The notes below the pieces were generated by a model. The model was not told the DNA's origin, did not search any database, and was given only the letters and a program-made list of their open reading frames with translations. A stretch of DNA of 24,675 nucleotides, from NCBI GenBank assembly GCA_024280815.1, contig JAJRPL010000201.1:1-24675 (forward strand). The letters run 5' to 3'. This document shows, in pieces, positions 23,032-24,675 of the stretch. Each line of letters starts with the position of its first letter. Within the stretch, counting starts at the first letter, position 1. The position numbers and the translations under genes were made by a program. Source of the DNA: Bacteroidota bacterium. Lineage in GTDB: Bacteria; Bacteroidota; Bacteroidia; Flavobacteriales; Flavobacteriaceae.

Positions 23032-24675
23032 CTATTCTGTAATCTCTTTACCAAGATAAACTAATTTACAACCTTGTTTAATTATCTCTTTATCTTTATT
23101 ATAAGATGAGATAATTTCTAATTCACCATTAGGATCTTTAATAAACAAAGGAATATTATCTAAATCAAGATTTGTAATTTCTATTAATTTATTAAAGTGT
23201 TCTTTATCCTGAATTTCTAGTTCGTGAATGAAAGGATAATCCATTGCAACTTTGGTTAGCAATTCGAAATCATCGGTATGAGAAAACAAACCTTCTTTTG
23301 GACTATTTTTCATATCTTTCATTTCTTCAGGGGTAACCAATCTAAAAGTCCCATTTTCACCAAATTGTTTTTTAAATTTATTGATAGCATATTCGTTAAT
23401 ATCAGAACTTCCTGTCATGCACATTACATACCCCATATCATTAAGTTCAACATCATCTTCTAAAGAATTAGAATAAACATCTACAACCAAAGCTTCTATT
23501 CCTATTTCTTGAGCCTTTTTTATATTGGTTTTGTTACTATCTATCAAAACTACATGCCTGTCATTATTATGTAAATATTGAGCAATCAACCTAGAAACAT
23601 TTGAAGCCCCCACAATCAATATTCCTTCTGATTTCTTTAAGAAAACACCAACTATTTTGGCAAAAAAACGTGCTGTTGTCGCATTTAATAAAACAGTACC
23701 TAATACTACCATAAAAACCAAAGGTGTAATATATTCAGCACCAGCGACACCTTCTTTGGCTAATTTTATTCCAAATAAAGAGGCGATTCCTGCTGCTACA
23801 ATTCCACGAGGACCTACCCAACTGATAAATAATTTTTCATTTAGTTTAAGTGAAGAGTTATGTGTACTTAAAAACACGCCTATTGGGCGGATTACAAACA
23901 CAATCAAAACAAATAAAAGTACCGTATTCCAATTGTAAATTAAGTACAATTCTTCCATGTTTATATTCGCAGAAAGCAAAATAAAAAGGATAGAGATTAA
24001 TAAAACACTCAGTGATTCTTTAAAATATAAGAGTTCTTTTAAATAGGGTGAATTGGAGTTTCCTAGTACCATTCCCATCACAACAACAGCTAATAGACCA
24101 GATTCATGAGCAAAACTATCAGACAATACAAATACACCTAATACTGAAGCCAAAGCAAATACATTTAAGAGATAATGTGGAATCCATTTTTTATTCATTG
24201 CAAAATTCAAAGCATGTGCAAAAGTGAAACCAAAAGTAGAACCAAACAGTACAATTTTAGCAAATTCAGTAAGAGCAGTTAGTGTAAATTCGCCACCACC
24301 TTCTACTGAGATAAATTCAAAAACCAATACGGCTACTAAAGCACCAATGGGGTCAATCAATATCCCTTCCCATTTTAAAATGGCAGAGACATCTTTTTTT
24401 AAGGGTATGTTTCTTAAAATTGGTGTAATAACGGTAGGTCCTGTTACAATAATTAATCCTGAAAAAAGAAAAGAAATTTGCCAACTTAAATTAAAGATAT
24501 AGTGTACTGCCATTGCTGCACCAATAAAGGTTACCGAAGAGCCTAAGCTTATTAATTTACTAATAACACTACTCACGTTTTTAACTTCTTTAAGTTTTAG
24601 TGTGAGTCCGCCCTCAAAAAGAATAATACTTATTGATAATGAAACAAAGTAAAACAAACTCTCTCCTGGAAAAAG
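23032..24675 (-). CDS. Partial NhaP-type Na+(K+)/H+ antiporter with TrkA-N domain
   Basis: This is a CPA1-family cation:proton antiporter whose N-terminus is beyond the right edge. The frame stays open to base 24675 and reads LFPGES directly before LFYFVSLSISIILFEGG, so the TTG at 24657 is internal and not a start. About ten membrane helices are visible, including the family signatures ILFEGGLTL, LKWEGILIDPIGALVAVLVFE (ion-site region) and SWVGPRGIVAAGIASLFG. The C-terminal roughly 200 residues form an RCK/TrkA-N-like nucleotide-binding domain (GILIVGASNVSRLIAQYL, then VVLIDSN) and a short tail. The protein exchanges Na+ or K+ for H+ across the inner membrane, with nucleotide control likely. 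Ion choice cannot be read from the sequence. It lies upstream of the LEA-like gene on the same strand. Confidence 0.9.
   Translation of the reverse strand, partial: LFPGESLFYFVSLSISIILFEGGLTLKLKEVKNVSSVISKLISLGSSVTFIGAAMAVHYIFNLSWQISFLFSGLIIVTGPTVITPILRNIPLKKDVSAILKWEGILIDPIGALVAVLVFEFISVEGGGEFTLTALTEFAKIVLFGSTFGFTFAHALNFAMNKKWIPHYLLNVFALASVLGVFVLSDSFAHESGLLAVVVMGMVLGNSNSPYLKELLYFKESLSVLLISILFILLSANINMEELYLIYNWNTVLLFVLIVFVIRPIGVFLSTHNSSLKLNEKLFISWVGPRGIVAAGIASLFGIKLAKEGVAGAEYITPLVFMVVLGTVLLNATTARFFAKIVGVFLKKSEGILIVGASNVSRLIAQYLHNNDRHVVLIDSNKTNIKKAQEIGIEALVVDVYSNSLEDDVELNDMGYVMCMTGSSDINEYAINKFKKQFGENGTFRLVTPEEMKDMKNSPKEGLFSHTDDFELLTKVAMDYPFIHELEIQDKEHFNKLIEITNLDLDNIPLFIKDPNGELEIISSYNKDKEIIKQGCKLVYLGKEITE

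Noticed and set aside
24640..24657. TTG at 24657 as the start of the antiporter gene
   Set aside because: The frame remains open to the window edge and the upstream residues LFPGES continue the family alignment, so the true start lies outside.

Overview
The window looks like a piece of a chromosome from the Bacteroidota, most likely family Flavobacteriaceae. The evidence is the low GC content, the near absence of Shine-Dalgarno sites before start codons, flavobacterial -7 boxes (TANNTTTG) before several genes, and many dispersed intergenic repeats of the kind common in flavobacterial genomes. No genus is proposed.

Layout. 1-588 (minus): a partial DUF1080-type lipoprotein and a 44-residue membrane protein. 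670-2466 (plus): lepA (elongation factor 4). 2606-6136 (minus): nifJ, a full-length pyruvate:ferredoxin oxidoreductase, convergent with lepA across two hairpins. 6520-6870 (minus): a 2[4Fe-4S] ferredoxin. 7014-9880 (plus): a two-gene 2-oxoglutarate (2-oxoacid):ferredoxin oxidoreductase, with fused gamma-alpha and beta subunits. 10003-20646 (plus): a respiratory complex I operon, nuoABCD-HIJKLMN, plus a 107-residue orphan. 20668-21387 (minus): a DKNYY-repeat lipoprotein. 21455-21683: a MITE-like element with 22-bp terminal inverted repeats. 21766-22977 (minus): an LEA-like protein of nine 40-residue repeats. 23032-window end (minus): a partial NhaP-type Na+/H+ antiporter with a TrkA-N domain.

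How it fits together. The complex I operon has no nuoE, nuoF or nuoG, so the NADH-oxidising module is not encoded here. nuoD is followed directly by a repeat-filled spacer and then nuoH. The neighbouring genes encode two enzymes that reduce low-potential ferredoxin (PFOR and OGOR) and a ferredoxin. The simplest reading is a ferredoxin-fed, 11-subunit complex I that takes electrons from pyruvate and 2-oxoglutarate oxidation and pumps ions while reducing quinone. A precedent is Campylobacter, where 2-oxoglutarate oxidoreductase and flavodoxin feed a complex I that lacks a normal NADH module. The electron route here is inference.

Oddities. nuoH carries an in-frame TGA at 13637-13639, in its most conserved loop. 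NuoM lacks the transmembrane lysine normally found before the PFH/PLH motif. Two heptamer arrays overlap the stop codons of nuoC and nuoJ. Every wide gap inside an otherwise tightly packed nuo operon is filled with repeat-like DNA. The 107-residue gene four bases after nuoN may encode an accessory factor of this complex.
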